Notes: a model not told the origin generated them from the letters alone. 40,090 nucleotides of DNA from Acidobacteriota bacterium (GCA_022562495.1 JADFPE010000008.1:1-40090); one strand, 5' to 3'. Numbered from the stretch's first letter, positions 31,900-39,986 are shown. Numbers and translations are program-made.

Positions 31900-32175
31900 C
31901 TATGAGCCCTGACGACCTGACTGTTCCAACAGTTCCGGGGTCTTGAGCTGGTCGGCGGGACCGCGGGGCACATCCGGCGACAGGTAGCGGGTACCGGACC
32001 CGAGACGATCGTCGAGGCTGCGCACCATGTGGCTGACCTTGCTGATCTTGCGGTGGGTCTTGGTGAAGCCCACGAGTACGCAGAACCCGACGAAGACGGC
32101 GATCAGGAAGACGGTGGACACTCCGAGACCCGTGAGCACGCCGACCACGAGCGACTGGATCTCCGACGCTGTCAC
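31900..32175 (-). CDS. Small membrane protein downstream of rpoZ
   Basis: A 91-residue protein. It starts with GTG at 32175 (MTASEIQSLVVGVLTG) after a strong GGAGGAGAC and overlaps the rpoZ stop by four bases, so it is translated with rpoZ. One long hydrophobic helix (GVSTVFLIAVFVGFCVLVGF) is followed by a basic segment TKTHRKISKVSHMVRSLDDR and an uncharacterised tail. No known family was recognised. The pairing with rpoZ suggests constitutive low-level expression. The topology predicts an N-out or N-in single-pass anchor with a cytoplasmic basic region. Confidence 0.7.
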   Translation of the reverse strand: MTASEIQSLVVGVLTGLGVSTVFLIAVFVGFCVLVGFTKTHRKISKVSHMVRSLDDRLGSGTRYLSPDVPRGPADQLKTPELLEQSGRQGS

Positions 32176-32504
32176 GACGTGGTCTCCTCCGGGCTCGTGT
32201 CCTCGTGTTCGTAGACGATCAATCCCTGCTCGACCTCCTCCATCGCGACACGCTCCAGCCGGGACGTGACCTCCGGTCGGTGGCCGGTTTCCGGGTCCGG
32301 CCGCAACGCCTCGAGCCGCGGCAAGGCGCCCCGGCGCAGCTGCTTGGCCCGCCGGGACGACACTTCGACGAAGAGAAAGCGGCTGGTAATGGGCTTCATC
32401 CGCTGCTCGGGAATCCGCGGCATCGCGACCGGCCGCGTGGGTGCTATCGGTTCGGTGTCGCCGTCATTGACGGAATCGTGAGTGTCATTGTGCGTGTCAT
32501 TCAT
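32172..32504 (-). CDS. rpoZ: RNA polymerase omega subunit
   Basis: A 110-residue protein. After a variable, acidic N-terminus it reads ITSRFLFVEVSSRRAKQLRR, then GALPRLEAL and later RLERVAMEEVEQGLIVYE. This is the omega core (S-R-F-x-F-V-x-x-x-x-x-R-A-K-Q-L) and its end. Omega helps beta-prime fold and assemble, and binds ppGpp in some bacteria. The start at 32504 is the only one with an upstream promoter-like sequence. Met-28 and Met-36 are alternatives with no ribosome-binding site. A small membrane protein gene overlaps the stop. In many genomes rpoZ follows gmk; here it does not. Confidence 0.88.
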   Translation of the reverse strand: MNDTHNDTHDSVNDGDTEPIAPTRPVAMPRIPEQRMKPITSRFLFVEVSSRRAKQLRRGALPRLEALRPDPETGHRPEVTSRLERVAMEEVEQGLIVYEHEDTSPEETTS

Positions 32505-32512
32505 AACCTTTT

Positions 32513-32541
32513 ATCATAGCCAAGAACCGGTGCGCAGTCGA
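32513..32541 (-). promoter_or_regulatory. Candidate sigma-70 promoter of rpoZ, nearly leaderless
   Basis: TCGACT (four of six matches to TTGACA) and TATGAT are 17 bases apart on the minus strand. The -10 ends eight bases before the ATG, so a transcript would begin about two or three bases before the start codon. Confidence 0.5.
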
Positions 32542-32569
32542 CCGGATTCGTTGCGCGCGAGCACCACCC

Positions 32570-32695
32570 CTAGCTATCCATGGTGAACGTCCCGTGTCGC
32601 ACCGAGACCCCGTCGTGAGAGACGCCGCGCCCGGTTGGCACGGCATGAGTACGACGTCAGCACTGAGGCAACGGACTCCTGACACGGAACACTAG
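32570..32695. repeat. CTAG-bounded repeat, GTCCCGTGTCGCACCGAG copy 3
   Basis: It begins CTAGCTATCCATGG, holds the core at 32589-32606 (16 of 18 identical to copies 1 and 2) and ends GACACGGAACACTAG. It is the only copy in the window with a recognisable CTAG at both ends, giving about 126 bases. It touches the stop codon of the next gene. Confidence 0.6.
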
Positions 32696-32922
32696 TCAGT
32701 GCGGGTGATCGGTTGGTGCGATGCCGCATCGGACAGCGCGGCGCCGCCTGGACCGGCCGGCTCCGGGATCGCCTGATACCACTCGCCGGCCCACAGGTAG
32801 TGCGTGGGACGACCCTGGTAGTAGATCGTCACGCCGCCGTGTGCGTCCTGCACCGGCACGATGATCCGCGCGTCGACGGCGCCCATCAGCTTGAGGTCAC
32901 GAATGCTCGGGGGTGACGTCAT
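32692..32922 (-). CDS. Hypothetical protein of 76 residues
   Basis: Start ATG 32922 follows AGGAGAGGGGAAGC, an excellent ribosome-binding site. The track start at 32991 is not needed. The protein reads MTSPPSIRDLKLMGAVDARI, then IVPVQDAHGGVTIYYQGRPT and WAGEWYQAIPEP. It is soluble, without signal or membrane segment. Its last codons and stop lie in the dispersed repeat at 32570-32695, so the tail (PGGAALSDAASHQPITRTD) may have been altered by the repeat. No family is recognised. It lies just downstream of the Hsp20 gene on the same strand. Confidence 0.6.
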   Translation of the reverse strand: MTSPPSIRDLKLMGAVDARIIVPVQDAHGGVTIYYQGRPTHYLWAGEWYQAIPEPAGPGGAALSDAASHQPITRTD

Positions 32923-33013
32923 GCTTCCCCTCTCCTGTGGGGATCGGTATCCTCGGCGGATGCCGGGGAGCGCGAGATGACTCAGCGCCATCTCGCACTC
33001 CGTCGATGACCAC

Positions 33014-33457
33014 CTAGGCCGCGTTGACGGTGATGCGGTGCGGCTTGGCCTCCTCCTTCAACGGCAGCCGCACCCGCAACGTCCCATTTTTGTGTTCCGC
33101 GGTGACCGCTCCGACATCCACGGTGCGTGGCAGCGTGAACGACCGGCGGAACGTGCCGTAGGCGCGCTCGGATCGGTACCACCGCTCCCGGTCGACCTCG
33201 GTGTCGACCTTGCGCTCGCCCGTAATGGTGAGCACACCGTTCTCGAGCGCGACGCTCACGTCCTTGCTCTCGATACCGGGCAGCTCGGCGCTGACCACCA
33301 GCGCGTGGTCGTCTGTCTCGTAGACGTCGACCGCCGGCACCCAGCTCCACTCGCGGGGGACCTCGTCGGTCACGGGGATGACATGACAGAACACCCGGTT
33401 GTACGGGGTGTCGAACGCGGACAGCTCTCGAAACGGATTCCAGTGCACGAGTGACAT
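33014..33457 (-). CDS. Hsp20 small heat-shock protein
   Basis: A 147-residue alpha-crystallin protein. The start at 33457 (MSLVHWNPFRELSAF) follows AGGAGGTAATCAC, a perfect ribosome-binding site. The crystallin domain runs from about residue 40: VPAVDVYETDDHALVVSAEL, PGIESKDVSVALENGVLTIT, GERK, then FRRSFTLPRTVD and the C-terminal KNGTLRVRLPL. It binds unfolding proteins to prevent aggregation. The gene is preceded by an AT-rich stretch holding a near-consensus promoter (33602-33630). No CIRCE element was found. Confidence 0.93.
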   Translation of the reverse strand: MSLVHWNPFRELSAFDTPYNRVFCHVIPVTDEVPREWSWVPAVDVYETDDHALVVSAELPGIESKDVSVALENGVLTITGERKVDTEVDRERWYRSERAYGTFRRSFTLPRTVDVGAVTAEHKNGTLRVRLPLKEEAKPHRITVNAA

Positions 33458-33601
33458 GTGATTACCTCCTGAATGTGAAACAGCCTGTTCAGTGCATGAC
33501 GGCATTCGTGCCGCCAACGATGGCCGGCCCCGCGGTGCCGATCCCTGGTTGGGCCCCGCCCTGACCGTGTGCCCAACCTTCACGTTCCCGCATCCAGAAC
33601 T

Positions 33602-33630
33602 AGAATAGAAAATAGATGAGTGTTTGTCAA
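33602..33630 (-). promoter_or_regulatory. Near-consensus sigma-70 promoter upstream of hsp20
   Basis: On the minus strand TTGACA and TATTCT are exactly 17 bases apart, with a start site near 33595 and a leader of about 138 bases. Just upstream are TTAG-TTACA-CTAA and an ATGAGT/ACTCAT pair that spans the -35 box, possible operator sequences. The region is strikingly AT-rich for this window. Confidence 0.65.
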
Positions 33631-33715
33631 TAAGTAAATCTTAGTGTAACTAACTCATATATTATCATGGGTAAACCGGTCGAGTGATGGGGCATTCGAC
33701 GAGCCTGAAGAGAGG

Positions 33716-34612
33716 CTACCCTAATGATGATTGCCCTAGCAGTCCGGCGAGGCGTGCGAACGCCGACGGCCGATGAGCCTCATGACAGCGCTTCCGCACC
33801 AGAGCGGCATCCAGCACGCCACGGTCCGAGAGGACCGCGCGGACCAAGGTGAGCGGCACCCGTTCGAAGTAGGGGTTCCGAACCTTGACGCCGTGAGGGG
33901 GACGCCCCCAGACCTCCGCCACGGGCCCGTGGCGCAGCCGCAGCACGGCAGCGACGCCGGGCGGGACGAACTTGTCGCAGGTGGCCACGACGTAGACAGG
34001 CACATCCAGCTCCGCGGCCAACGCGGCCAGTTGCGCCGACCCCGTCTTGTTGATCACCCAGTCGCCGCTCACCGTGTCGGCGCCGAGCAGCAGCGCGTCA
34101 CTTGCGCCAAGCGCGGCACCCACCCCCGCGTCGGTGTACACCTCGACCGCGAGCCCAGCCGCAGCCAGACCGGCCGCCATCGCGCGACCTTCGTAGACGG
34201 GTCGCCCCTCTGCGCACGCGACACACAGTGCACGTCGTGCCCCGACCGCCACCAAGACCCTGGCCACCGTGCCGGAGTGCGAGCAGGTCGCGAGCCGCGA
34301 TGGCCCGTCACCCCTGGACAGCAGCGTGGCGGCCACTCGTGTGACCGCCTGCTCCGCCCGGTCCGTCTCGCGCTCGAACCGGTCAAGGGCCCTCACCGGG
34401 TCATCCGCGCCGAGGGCCGTGCAGACCGCGTTCCAGAGCGCCCCCATCGAGGGCTGCGCGCGGCAGACCAGAGGCGCTATCCGCTCGAGGGCCGCCGGAC
34501 CTGCCGCGGAGGCCCGGCGCAACACCGCAAGCGAACGTCGCAACAGCGCGCTCGCACCGGACCGATGGTCGTTCGCGATCGCCGCTACCTCACGCACCAA
34601 CCTGTCGTCCAT
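33716..34612 (-). CDS. eIF2B alpha/beta/delta-like protein
   Basis: A 298-residue protein related to initiation factor 2B subunits, 5-methylthioribose-1-phosphate isomerase and ribose-1,5-bisphosphate isomerase. Landmarks are LATCSHSGTVARVLVAVGAR, the EGRPVYEGRAMAAGLA segment and the acid-rich LLLGADTVSGDWVINKTGSA, then AALAAELDVPVYVVATCDKF. An N-terminal helical region of about 90 residues is normal. Start ATG 34612 has AAGGGA upstream. In bacteria such proteins are likely sugar-phosphate isomerases. Which sugar is not clear, because the full active-site set was not checked. It is a single gene divergent from the YmdB-like operon. Confidence 0.85.
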   Translation of the reverse strand: MDDRLVREVAAIANDHRSGASALLRRSLAVLRRASAAGPAALERIAPLVCRAQPSMGALWNAVCTALGADDPVRALDRFERETDRAEQAVTRVAATLLSRGDGPSRLATCSHSGTVARVLVAVGARRALCVACAEGRPVYEGRAMAAGLAAAGLAVEVYTDAGVGAALGASDALLLGADTVSGDWVINKTGSAQLAALAAELDVPVYVVATCDKFVPPGVAAVLRLRHGPVAEVWGRPPHGVKVRNPYFERVPLTLVRAVLSDRGVLDAALVRKRCHEAHRPSAFARLAGLLGQSSLG

Positions 34613-34675
34613 GGCTTCCCTTTATGCAATTATGAGGGTCTCGCAGTTCACCTGCGAACGTGACGGATCACGGAC

Positions 34676-35497
34676 GTGAAGATTCTGTTCATCGGTGACA
34701 TCGTCGGCAAACCGGGGCGCGGTCTGACGCGCCATGGGGTCGCCTCTCTGGTCGACCGACACGGGCTCGACCTGGTGGTGGCCAACGTGGAGAACGCCGC
34801 CGGTGGCAACGGCATCACCCGGGAGATCGGTGACGCCATTCGTGACCACGGTGTCGACGTGATGACCACTGGCAACCACGTCTGGGACAAGCGGGAGGCG
34901 CTCGATTACATCCAGCTCGAGCCGCGGCTGATCAGACCGGCGAACTTCCCCGCTGGCGTACCCGGTGCGGGCCATGTCGTCGTCAACACCCGGTCGGGCG
35001 AGCCGGTCGCGGTCATCAACGTGATGGGCCGAGTCTTCATGGCGCCGCTCGACAACCCATTCAGGGTCGTCCAGGAGGAAATCGCTGCGGTGCGGGACGA
35101 GGCACGCGTCATTCTCGTCGACTTCCATGCCGAGGCGACCTCGGAGAAGATCGCAATGGGCTGGCATCTCGACGGCCAGGTCACTGCGGTCATCGGCACC
35201 CACACCCACGTCCAGTCGGCGGACGCACGAATCCTGCTCGGCGGCACCGCATACATCACTGACGTCGGCATGACTGGGCCGCACGATTCGGTCATCGGCG
35301 TCGACAAACGCGTGGTCCTGCGCCGGTTCCTCACCGGGATGCCGGGCAGGTTCGACACCGCCAGCGGCGACCCGCGCCTGCACGCCGTGATCGTGACAGC
35401 CGATACCGCCACCGGCCGGGCAACCGCGATCGAGTGTCTCAGCCTGACCCCGGCCGACATCGAGGCGCCCGCGACCCCCACGGTGACAGCCCCGTGA
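34676..35497 (+). CDS. YmdB-like metallophosphoesterase (TIGR00282)
   Basis: A 273-residue protein starting with GTG 34676: MKILFIGDIVGKPGRGLTRH. Metal ligands are in GDIVGKPGR, NVENAAGGNGI, TGNHVWDKREAL, VDFHAEATSEK and VIGTHTHVQSADARIL, all classic for the family. The later TDVGMTGPHDSVIG is also family-specific. In Bacillus YmdB hydrolyses 2',3'-cyclic nucleotides and affects biofilm and motility decisions. Here the role is inferred from family only. The xseA start overlaps its stop by four bases, so it leads a translationally coupled operon. Confidence 0.93.
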   Translation: MKILFIGDIVGKPGRGLTRHGVASLVDRHGLDLVVANVENAAGGNGITREIGDAIRDHGVDVMTTGNHVWDKREALDYIQLEPRLIRPANFPAGVPGAGHVVVNTRSGEPVAVINVMGRVFMAPLDNPFRVVQEEIAAVRDEARVILVDFHAEATSEKIAMGWHLDGQVTAVIGTHTHVQSADARILLGGTAYITDVGMTGPHDSVIGVDKRVVLRRFLTGMPGRFDTASGDPRLHAVIVTADTATGRATAIECLSLTPADIEAPATPTVTAP

Positions 35498-36876
35498 ACG
35501 GCCCGCCGTCCCTCCCGTTCGGCGAGCCGGCGCACACCCCCGCGCCCGCCCGCGAAGTCGTCAGCGTCAGCGAGCTGACCAACCGCATCCGCGCAGTGCT
35601 GGAATCGACCCATGGCGAGGTGTGGGTCGAAGGCGAGATTGCGAACTGCCGGCTCTGGAAGACCGGGCACCTCTACTTCACACTGCGGGACGAGCACGCC
35701 CAGCTCAAGGCCGTGATGTTTCGCTCGGCGGTCCGGGCGCTGCGGTTCACACCGGAAGACGGGCTCCGGGTCATCGCGCGGGGACGAGTGACCGTCTACG
35801 AACCCAAGGGCGAGTATCAGATCGTGTGCGAGCAGCTGCAGCCACAGGGCGTGGGTGCGCTGCAGGTGGCGTTCGACCAGTTGAAACGTACACTCAAAGC
35901 CGACGGACTGTTCGAGGCGAGCCGGAAACGCCCCCTGCCGCTGCTCCCCCGCCAGATCGGGGTTGTCACCTCGCTGAACGGCGCGGCGCTACGGGACATT
36001 CTCAAGGTGCTGGCCCGGCGGCATCCCACGGCCCACGTCGTTATCTGCCCCGTACGCGTGCAGGGAGACGGCGCCGCCGACCAGATCGCACGCGGCATCG
36101 ACCAGCTCTCGCGACAGGAAGAGGTCGACGTCATCATCGTCGGGCGGGGCGGCGGGTCACTCGAGGACCTGTGGGCCTTCAACGAAGAACCGGTCGCTCG
36201 GGCGATCGCGACGGCGGCGGTCCCGGTGATCTCCGCGGTGGGCCACGAGATCGACGTGACCATCAGCGACATGGTAGCCGACGTCCGCGCCGCAACCCCC
36301 TCGGCCGCGGCCGAGATCGTGGTCGCGGGTAGGGACGAGCTCGTCGGCCGGGTGGACCGGTTCGAAGACCGGCTGCGTGCAACGGTCCGCGACACGATTC
36401 GCCGTCTACTCACCCGCGTTCTCGAGCTCGACCGCCGGCCCGGGCTGGCCGGCTGGCCCGCCCGAGTCGCGGTCCGCGGCCGGCACACGGCCGAGTTGAC
36501 ACACAGCTTGACCCGAACCGCGTTGTCGCGGCTCGCCGCGCTCGAACGCCGGCTGCGCACCGCGCAGTTCGGGCTGGAGGCCCACGAGCCGGGGCGCCGG
36601 CTCGAAGTAAGCCGCACCCGTCTGGTGGTCGCCGGCGAACGGCTGGGCGCGGCGATCGTCCAGCGGCGCCAGCGGCTAGAGGGCCGTCTGGGTGACCTGA
36701 CCGGCCGTCTCGAGGCCCTGAGCCCGCTGGGCGTCCTCGCACGAGGCTACGCCGTCTGCTGGAACGCGAACCGCACCGCGATCGTTCGGGACGCGTCCGC
36801 GGTGTCGGTGGGAGACGATGTCGCGATCACCCTGCGTCAGGGACAGCTCACGTGCACGGTGACCGCCAAGGAGTAG
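35494..36876 (+). CDS. xseA: Exodeoxyribonuclease VII large subunit
   Basis: A 460-residue protein starting at GTG 35494 in the overlap GTGA with the previous stop. The track start is 60 bases earlier, inside the upstream gene. An OB-fold comes first (VSVSELTNRIRAVLESTHGE, EGEIANCRLWKTGHLYFTL). The nuclease core follows (PRQIGVVTSLNGAALRDILK, VDVIIVGRGGGSLEDLWAFN, PVISAVGHEIDVTISDMVAD). A coiled-coil region and a small C-terminal SPLGVLARGYAV motif complete it. With XseB it degrades single-stranded DNA from both ends in mismatch and recombination repair. The next gene, xseB, is separated by 119 bases containing a repeat end. Confidence 0.96.
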   Translation: MNGPPSLPFGEPAHTPAPAREVVSVSELTNRIRAVLESTHGEVWVEGEIANCRLWKTGHLYFTLRDEHAQLKAVMFRSAVRALRFTPEDGLRVIARGRVTVYEPKGEYQIVCEQLQPQGVGALQVAFDQLKRTLKADGLFEASRKRPLPLLPRQIGVVTSLNGAALRDILKVLARRHPTAHVVICPVRVQGDGAADQIARGIDQLSRQEEVDVIIVGRGGGSLEDLWAFNEEPVARAIATAAVPVISAVGHEIDVTISDMVADVRAATPSAAAEIVVAGRDELVGRVDRFEDRLRATVRDTIRRLLTRVLELDRRPGLAGWPARVAVRGRHTAELTHSLTRTALSRLAALERRLRTAQFGLEAHEPGRRLEVSRTRLVVAGERLGAAIVQRRQRLEGRLGDLTGRLEALSPLGVLARGYAVCWNANRTAIVRDASAVSVGDDVAITLRQGQLTCTVTAKE

Positions 36877-36902
36877 AGGCCCGGTTCGGGTGAATCCGTG
36901 GT

Positions 36903-36945
36903 GATCGGCGGCCAGACCTGTGAAGTTATTATTGCGTGGGCCCTA
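36903..36945. repeat. Solo right end of the MITE-like element between xseA and xseB
   Basis: ATCGGCGGCCAGACCTGTGA then AGTTATTATTGCGTGGGCCC TAG matches the right end of the 13977-14141 element (ATCGGCGGCCGAACATGGGA...TTGCGTGGGCCCTCA) at about four fifths of positions. The left end was not found here. Confidence 0.65.
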
Positions 36946-36995
36946 GGCGCGGCGAGCGGTACTGATACACCGTAGACAGGCCACAACAGCGGACC

Positions 36996-37247
36996 ATGGA
37001 GAACAAAATCAAGGATTTCGAATCGGCCATCGGTGAGCTGGAAACCATCGTGAAGACCCTCGAGGCGGGCGACCTCTCGCTGGAGCAGTCGCTCCAGCTG
37101 TTCGAGCGCGGTGTCGAGCTCTCGCGGTTCTGCCACACCCGGCTCGAGGACGCGGAACGTCGGATCGAGATCCTCAGCCAGAGCGGTGAACGCGAAGCAG
37201 CGCCCGAGACGCTGACCCTCTCCCCGGAGGACGGCGGCGAGGCGTGA
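36996..37247 (+). CDS. xseB: Exodeoxyribonuclease VII small subunit
   Basis: An 83-residue all-helical protein: KIKDFESAIGELETIVKTLE, AGDLSLEQSLQLFERGVELS and RFCHTRLEDAERRIEIL, the standard XseB sequence. Several copies bind one XseA chain. Its stop overlaps the next start (GTGA), so it is coupled to the polyprenyl synthase. The usual tight link to xseA is broken by a 119-base spacer with a repeat fragment. The ribosome-binding site is weak. Confidence 0.95.
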   Translation: MENKIKDFESAIGELETIVKTLEAGDLSLEQSLQLFERGVELSRFCHTRLEDAERRIEILSQSGEREAAPETLTLSPEDGGEA

Positions 37248-38212
37248 CCAGCACGCGCGATTTCGACCGCTATCTCCGGACCCGGCACGCCGAGATTGAC
37301 GTCGCGCTCGAGGCGGCGCTCCCCATTCCACCTGACTGCCCTCCGCTCATCGCCGAGGCGATGCGATACAGCCTGTTCGCGGGTGGCAAGCGCCTGCGCC
37401 CGATCCTGACCCTGGCCGCGGCCGAGGCGGTGGTGGAGAGCGGACACACCGGCGCGCGCTCCCGCGACGCCGGGATGGCGCTCGCGATGACGGGCGCCTG
37501 TGCGGTGGAGCTGATCCACACCTATTCCCTGGTGCACGACGACCTGCCGGCCATGGACGATGACGACCTGCGGCGAGGGCGGCCCACTGCGCACGTCGTC
37601 TATGGTGAAGGCGTGGCGATCCTTGCCGGGGACGCGATGCTGACGCACGCGTTCGTCGTCCTGGCCCGGCCTCAATCGGACGAGCCACCCGGGTTCGACC
37701 AGCGCCGTCTCCGCGCCATTACCTGTGTCGCCGAGGCGGCTGGCGCCGGGGGCATGGTCGGAGGACAGGTGCTCGACCTGGCAGCGACCGGCACCCTCCC
37801 CGCTGGCGACGATCCCCACCGGCGTGCAGGGTGCGAGGACGCCGCGCTCCGCGAGAGGCACGAGCGCAAGACCGGTGCCCTGATCGGCGCCGCGGCAGTC
37901 GCCGGGGCGATCCTGGCCGGCGGCCACGACACCGCCGTCGCGGCCGTGGACCGGTATGCGACGCACCTCGGTCTGGCGTTCCAGATCGTCGACGACATCC
38001 TCGACGTGGAGGGAACCGCCGGAGACCTGGGCAAGACCACCGGCAAGGACGTCGGCGCCTGCAAGCCGACCTATCCCTCCGTGCACGGCCTCGACCGGTC
38101 ACGGGCGCTGGCAGCCGAGGCGGTTGCGGCAGCACACGAGGTGCTGGCGATCGCGGGTCTCGGCGGTCGACTGGCCGAGATCGCCGACTGGGTCGTCTCG
38201 CGGACGAGCTAG
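37244..38212 (+). CDS. ispA: Polyprenyl diphosphate synthase (farnesyl diphosphate synthase type)
   Basis: A 322-residue enzyme starting at GTG 37244, overlapping xseB by four bases. Landmarks are FAGGKRLRPILTLAAAEAVV, the first Asp-rich motif LVHDDLPAMDDDDLRRGRPT, GGQVLDLAATG, HERKTGALIGAAAVAGAI and the second Asp-rich motif FQIVDDILDVEGTAGDLGKT. The two residues inserted in the first motif (DDxxxxD) are typical of bacterial short-chain synthases that make farnesyl or geranylgeranyl diphosphate for quinones, undecaprenyl phosphate and terpenoids. The chain length is inferred. Its place after xseB is the common bacterial arrangement. Confidence 0.94.
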   Translation: MTSTRDFDRYLRTRHAEIDVALEAALPIPPDCPPLIAEAMRYSLFAGGKRLRPILTLAAAEAVVESGHTGARSRDAGMALAMTGACAVELIHTYSLVHDDLPAMDDDDLRRGRPTAHVVYGEGVAILAGDAMLTHAFVVLARPQSDEPPGFDQRRLRAITCVAEAAGAGGMVGGQVLDLAATGTLPAGDDPHRRAGCEDAALRERHERKTGALIGAAAVAGAILAGGHDTAVAAVDRYATHLGLAFQIVDDILDVEGTAGDLGKTTGKDVGACKPTYPSVHGLDRSRALAAEAVAAAHEVLAIAGLGGRLAEIADWVVSRTS

Positions 38213-38280
38213 CGCTCGCAGGTCGCGGAAACAACGCGGCCTTCCGGGATGAAGCGGAAGCCGGCGCAACCCTCCAGCTG

Positions 38281-38301
38281 CTCCTGACTTCTGCCTTCTG
38301 A
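38281..38301. repeat. Degenerate heptamer array between ispA and tlyA
   Basis: Three tandem units CTCCTGA CTTCTGC CTTCTGA, resembling the CTCCTGA units at 5295-5313. Confidence 0.65.
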
Positions 38302-38319
38302 CGCCTTGAGGACACTCCA

Positions 38320-39072
38320 ATGCCCCGGGTCCGACTCGACACGCTACTCCACGATCGTGGCCTGGTCGACTCGCGGACGCGCGGACGCGCGTTGATCCTG
38401 GCCGGGCAGGTGCGCGTAGATGGCCAGACCACGACGAAGGCCGGAACGCTTGTTCCCAGCGACGCCGACGTCACGCTCGACCGTCCCGACCACCCGTATG
38501 TCGGCCGTGGCGGCGTCAAGCTGGCCCACGCGCTCGACGAGCTCGGCATCGACCCGACCGGCGCGGTCGCGCTCGATGTCGGCGCGTCAACCGGCGGGTT
38601 CACCGACGTCTTGCTGCGACGAGGCGCGCGCACGGTCGTGGCCCTCGATGTCGGACACGGCCAGCTCGATTGGCGCCTGCGCCGTGACCCGCGGGTGGTG
38701 GTGCTCGAGCGCGTGCACATCGCCACCGTGACCCCCGACACGTTGCCACCGGATCAGTGCCAGTTCGACATCATCACGGTGGACGTGTCGTTCATCTCGA
38801 TCCGGTATTTCATCGCCCGGCTCCCGATGCTCCTCCAACCCGACGGGGACCTCGTCGCCCTCGTGAAGCCGCAATTCGAGGCCGGACGCACCGAGGTCGG
38901 GCGCGGCGGGCTGGTGAGGGACCCGGCGGTCCACACCCGCGTCGTGGCAGATGTGGCGGCCGCGGGCGCTGAGGTAGGATTGACACGCGTCGCGATGACG
39001 CCCTCGCCGATTACCGGCGTCGGAGGCAACCGGGAATTCTTCCTCCACCTGCGACACACCGCCGACATCTGA
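38320..39072 (+). CDS. tlyA: TlyA-family rRNA 2'-O-methyltransferase
   Basis: A 250-residue protein with an N-terminal S4 RNA-binding domain (RLDTLLHDRGLVDSRTRGRA, AGQVRVDGQ) and a FtsJ-like methyltransferase domain. The SAM site is ALDVGASTGGFTDVLLRRGA. Family segments YVGRGGVKLAHAL, VDVSFISIRYF, VALVKPQFEAGR and GVGGNREFFLHLR are present. Members methylate 16S and sometimes 23S rRNA, which is the basis of capreomycin sensitivity in mycobacteria. Older annotations call it hemolysin A. The ATG at 38320 starts MPRVRLDTL. The stop overlaps the nadK start (TGATG). The 107-base gap before it holds a heptamer array. Confidence 0.95.
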   Translation: MPRVRLDTLLHDRGLVDSRTRGRALILAGQVRVDGQTTTKAGTLVPSDADVTLDRPDHPYVGRGGVKLAHALDELGIDPTGAVALDVGASTGGFTDVLLRRGARTVVALDVGHGQLDWRLRRDPRVVVLERVHIATVTPDTLPPDQCQFDIITVDVSFISIRYFIARLPMLLQPDGDLVALVKPQFEAGRTEVGRGGLVRDPAVHTRVVADVAAAGAEVGLTRVAMTPSPITGVGGNREFFLHLRHTADI

Positions 39073-39986
39073 TGTGTGCCGACGCCCCCATGCTCGAGCC
39101 CACGCTCCGCCCGATCGCTTCGGTCGGTATCGTCGCAAAGACCCATCTGCAGGCAGCGGCGCCGGTCGTGCGCGACGTGGTGGCCTGGCTGGCTGAACGG
39201 AAGCTGCGCCCGGTGGTAGCAGAGGACACGGCGGAGCTGGCCGGGCTGACCTCGGTTCAGACCACCACGCCCGCCGCCCTCCCCGACGCGTCGGACCTGA
39301 TCCTGGTCCTCGGCGGCGACGGCACCCTGCTGGGCATGGCCCGACAGATTGCGGTGGCCAAGATGGACCCGCCGATCCTCGCCGTCAACTTCGGGAGCCT
39401 CGGGTTCCTCACCGAGATCATCCTCCCGGAGCTCTTCGAGGCGCTCGCGTCGGCGGTGGACGGCAGCGCGCGCATCGACGAGCGGAAGATGCTGCGCTCG
39501 CGCACCGTCCGAGGTGACATCCTGCTGGCGGAACGGCTCGTGCTGAACGACGTGGTGATCACAAAAAGCGCGTTGTCCGGCATCCTCGAGTTGTCAGTGT
39601 CGGTCGGGGAGCAGTTCGTGGCCCGATTCCGGGCCGACGGGCTGATCATCGCGACACCCACCGGGTCGACCGCCTACAATCTGTCGGCCGGTGGACCGAT
39701 TGTGCATCCGCTCGTGAATGCGGTCGTGCTGACGCCGATCGCGCCGCACACGCTGACGAACCGTCCGATCGTCCTACCCGAGACGTCGGCGATCCGCATA
39801 CAACCGGAGCTCGGCGACCGCCACGCCGAAGCGTTCGCCAGCTTCGACGGCCAAACCGGAGTCAAGCTCGAGCGCGGCGACGCCGTGATCGTGGACACCG
39901 CCAGCCGACCGCTGCGCATGATTCGCGCCGCGTCGCGTCCCTACTTCGCCGTGCTGCGCGAGAAGCTCCGGTGGGCGGAACGTTAG
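39072..39986 (+). CDS. nadK: NAD kinase
   Basis: A 304-residue protein. The NAD kinase motifs are clear: LILVLGGDGTLLGMARQ with the GGDG loop, AVNFGSLGFLTEI, LRSRTVRGDI, the conserved LNDVVITKS, and IIATPTGSTAYNLSAGGPIV. It phosphorylates NAD to NADP using ATP or polyphosphate. ATG 39072 overlaps the tlyA stop. ATG 39090 (MLEPTLRPIASVGIV) is an alternative nearer the usual N-terminus. In many bacteria recN follows nadK; here the next 104 bases are a repeat and the window ends. Confidence 0.96.
   Translation: MCADAPMLEPTLRPIASVGIVAKTHLQAAAPVVRDVVAWLAERKLRPVVAEDTAELAGLTSVQTTTPAALPDASDLILVLGGDGTLLGMARQIAVAKMDPPILAVNFGSLGFLTEIILPELFEALASAVDGSARIDERKMLRSRTVRGDILLAERLVLNDVVITKSALSGILELSVSVGEQFVARFRADGLIIATPTGSTAYNLSAGGPIVHPLVNAVVLTPIAPHTLTNRPIVLPETSAIRIQPELGDRHAEAFASFDGQTGVKLERGDAVIVDTASRPLRMIRAASRPYFAVLREKLRWAER

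Noticed and set aside
33600-33670. CIRCE or ROSE-type heat-shock element before hsp20
   Set aside because: No TTAGCACTC-N9-GAGTGCTAA was found and no clear ROSE hairpin with the ribosome-binding site could be drawn by eye.
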